Source: Nitrososphaerota archaeon (lineage in GTDB: Archaea; Thermoproteota; Bathyarchaeia; Bathyarchaeales; Bathycorpusculaceae). Taken from it: a stretch of DNA of 5,415 nucleotides. The stretch is from assembly GCA_031283385.1 (NCBI GenBank), contig JAITBW010000077.1, forward strand, positions 1-5,415, in the 5' to 3' direction. A model generated the notes under the pieces. It saw nothing but the letters and a program-made list of their open reading frames with translations, did not search any database and was not told the origin of the DNA. Position numbers and translations under genes: made by a program. Position 1 is the stretch's first letter, and every line of letters begins with the position of its first letter. Below, piece after piece: positions 5,078 through 5,415 of this stretch.

Positions 5078-5094
5078 ATGATGAAGTGCATCAT
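5078..5094. repeat. Inverted repeat ATGATG-AAGTG-CATCAT upstream of the solitary antitoxin
   Basis: A perfect 6-base inverted repeat with a 5-base spacer lies 8 bases upstream of the presumed TATA box of the minus-strand antitoxin gene. A dimeric regulator could bind there. It is short and could be chance. Confidence 0.3.
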
Positions 5095-5206
5095 AAAGGA
5101 TAACAACCATTTTTTATCACAGAGACTTAACACTTAATTTACGGGGATATCTGCGGTGTTTCCATTTTACATTTTTATGTTTCACACTTGATAATAATAG
5201 CAATTA

Positions 5207-5244
5207 GTTACTGCAAGAAGGCTTGCCTGATAAGTTGCTGTAAC
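5207..5244. repeat. Long inverted repeat with a second, competing hairpin inside
   Basis: GTTACTGCAA (5207-5216) and TTGCTGTAAC (5235-5244) pair at nine of ten positions, enclosing 18 bases. Within this, GCAAG (5213-5217) can instead pair with CTTGC (5222-5226) across AAGG, so the two foldings exclude each other because both use GCAA. It sits just before the possible promoter of the right-edge frame. It could be an operator, a recombination site or part of a switching RNA; the sequence does not decide. Confidence 0.35.
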
Positions 5245-5254
5245 AGGTTTTTAG

Positions 5255-5263
5255 TTTTAAGAA
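5255..5263 (+). promoter_or_regulatory. Possible TATA box before the right-edge frame
   Basis: TTTTAAGAA includes TTTAAGAA, seven of eight matches to TTTAWAWA, centred about 35 bases before ATG 5294. A start near 5285 would leave a very short leader. AGGT at 5284-5287 is a weak ribosome binding site that would be at or just before that start, so the two signals do not fully agree. Confidence 0.25.
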
Positions 5264-5293
5264 TTTCCATAAACTCTATTTTCAGGTCTTTAT

Positions 5294-5415
5294 ATGCAAA
5301 AAACACGTAAAAAATTGGCTAACTATAAAATATTATTACAAAAGAAGCTTTCAGAGACGCCCAGCAAATTTAAGTGCAAAATCAAAACCACCCCTAAACT
5401 ATCTACACCCACCGC
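5294..5415 (+). CDS. N-terminal part of a lysine-rich protein running off the window (3' partial, tentative)
   Basis: From ATG 5294 the frame stays open for 40 codons to the edge of the window. The visible sequence begins MQKTRKKLANYKILLQKKLS and continues with Lys, Thr and Pro (FKCKIKTTPK). It is strongly basic, with a probable first helix, which would suit a nucleic-acid-binding protein, but no family is recognisable. AGGT lies 6 bases before the ATG and a stop codon (TAA 5270-5272) lies upstream in frame, so this would be the true start. Later codons show the A/C wobble preference seen in the two confident A/C-rich plus-strand genes. Forty codons are too few to be sure it is coding. Confidence 0.38.
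   Translation, partial: MQKTRKKLANYKILLQKKLSETPSKFKCKIKTTPKLSTPT

Noticed and set aside
5207..5244. tRNA or tRNA fragment as an integration site
   Set aside because: The stem-loop has no T-arm GTTCGA-like sequence, no CCA end and no cloverleaf spacing.
5323..5415. Minus-strand frame of about 30 residues entering from the right edge
   Set aside because: It is short, hydrophobic and ends without any supporting signal; the plus-strand frame over the same bases has a start, a weak ribosome binding site and fitting codon choice.
1..5415. CRISPR array, transposase or terminal repeats of an insertion sequence
   Set aside because: I found no regularly spaced repeats, no transposase or integrase motifs, and no matching terminal repeats.

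Overview
The window looks like archaeal accessory DNA, probably part of an integrated or extrachromosomal mobile element. The archaeal reading rests on three things. There are TTTAWAWA-like TATA boxes about 25-30 bases before likely transcription starts. Some starts have GGAGG or GGTGA ribosome binding sites and others seem to have none. The RelE toxin carries a four-cysteine insert that I associate with archaeal relatives. A Bathyarchaeia-like or other mesophilic archaeal host would fit the base composition and the many uncharacterised genes, but I cannot prove the taxon. No housekeeping gene, tRNA, rRNA, transposase, integrase or CRISPR array is visible.

Layout. Positions 1-1239 (+) hold the C-terminal part of a large protein: a glycine-rich linker, then a long hydrophilic tail. 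Its start is outside the window. It converges, with only 8 bases between the stops, on a 375-residue minus-strand zinc-ribbon protein (1248-2375) whose C-terminal part resembles a HEPN domain without the catalytic histidine. A 306-base non-coding stretch with promoter and terminator signals separates that from a membrane-anchored protein of unknown function (2682-3257, -). That gene is divergent, across 33 bases, from a 75-residue protein with a Lys/Thr/Pro-rich tail (3291-3518, +).

The right half is a toxin-antitoxin locus. The antitoxin (3778-4416, +) joins a Panacea/SocA-like domain to a short RelB-like tail. It overlaps by 26 bases a RelE/ParE-fold toxin with an inserted Cys4 zinc knuckle (4391-4720, +). 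A solitary RelB-like antitoxin (4817-5026, -) faces the pair across a hairpin and repeats the tail motif EAExDVxxGR. The inference is a toxin with two possible neutralisers: its own composite partner and a convergent, separately transcribed small antitoxin. At the right edge a lysine-rich reading frame (5294 onward, +) starts after a run of inverted repeats and leaves the window.

The most unusual non-gene signal is wobble-base composition. In several blocks the plus strand is A/C-rich at third codon positions whichever strand codes, and the bias switches abruptly inside at least two genes (near 190 and near 2770).
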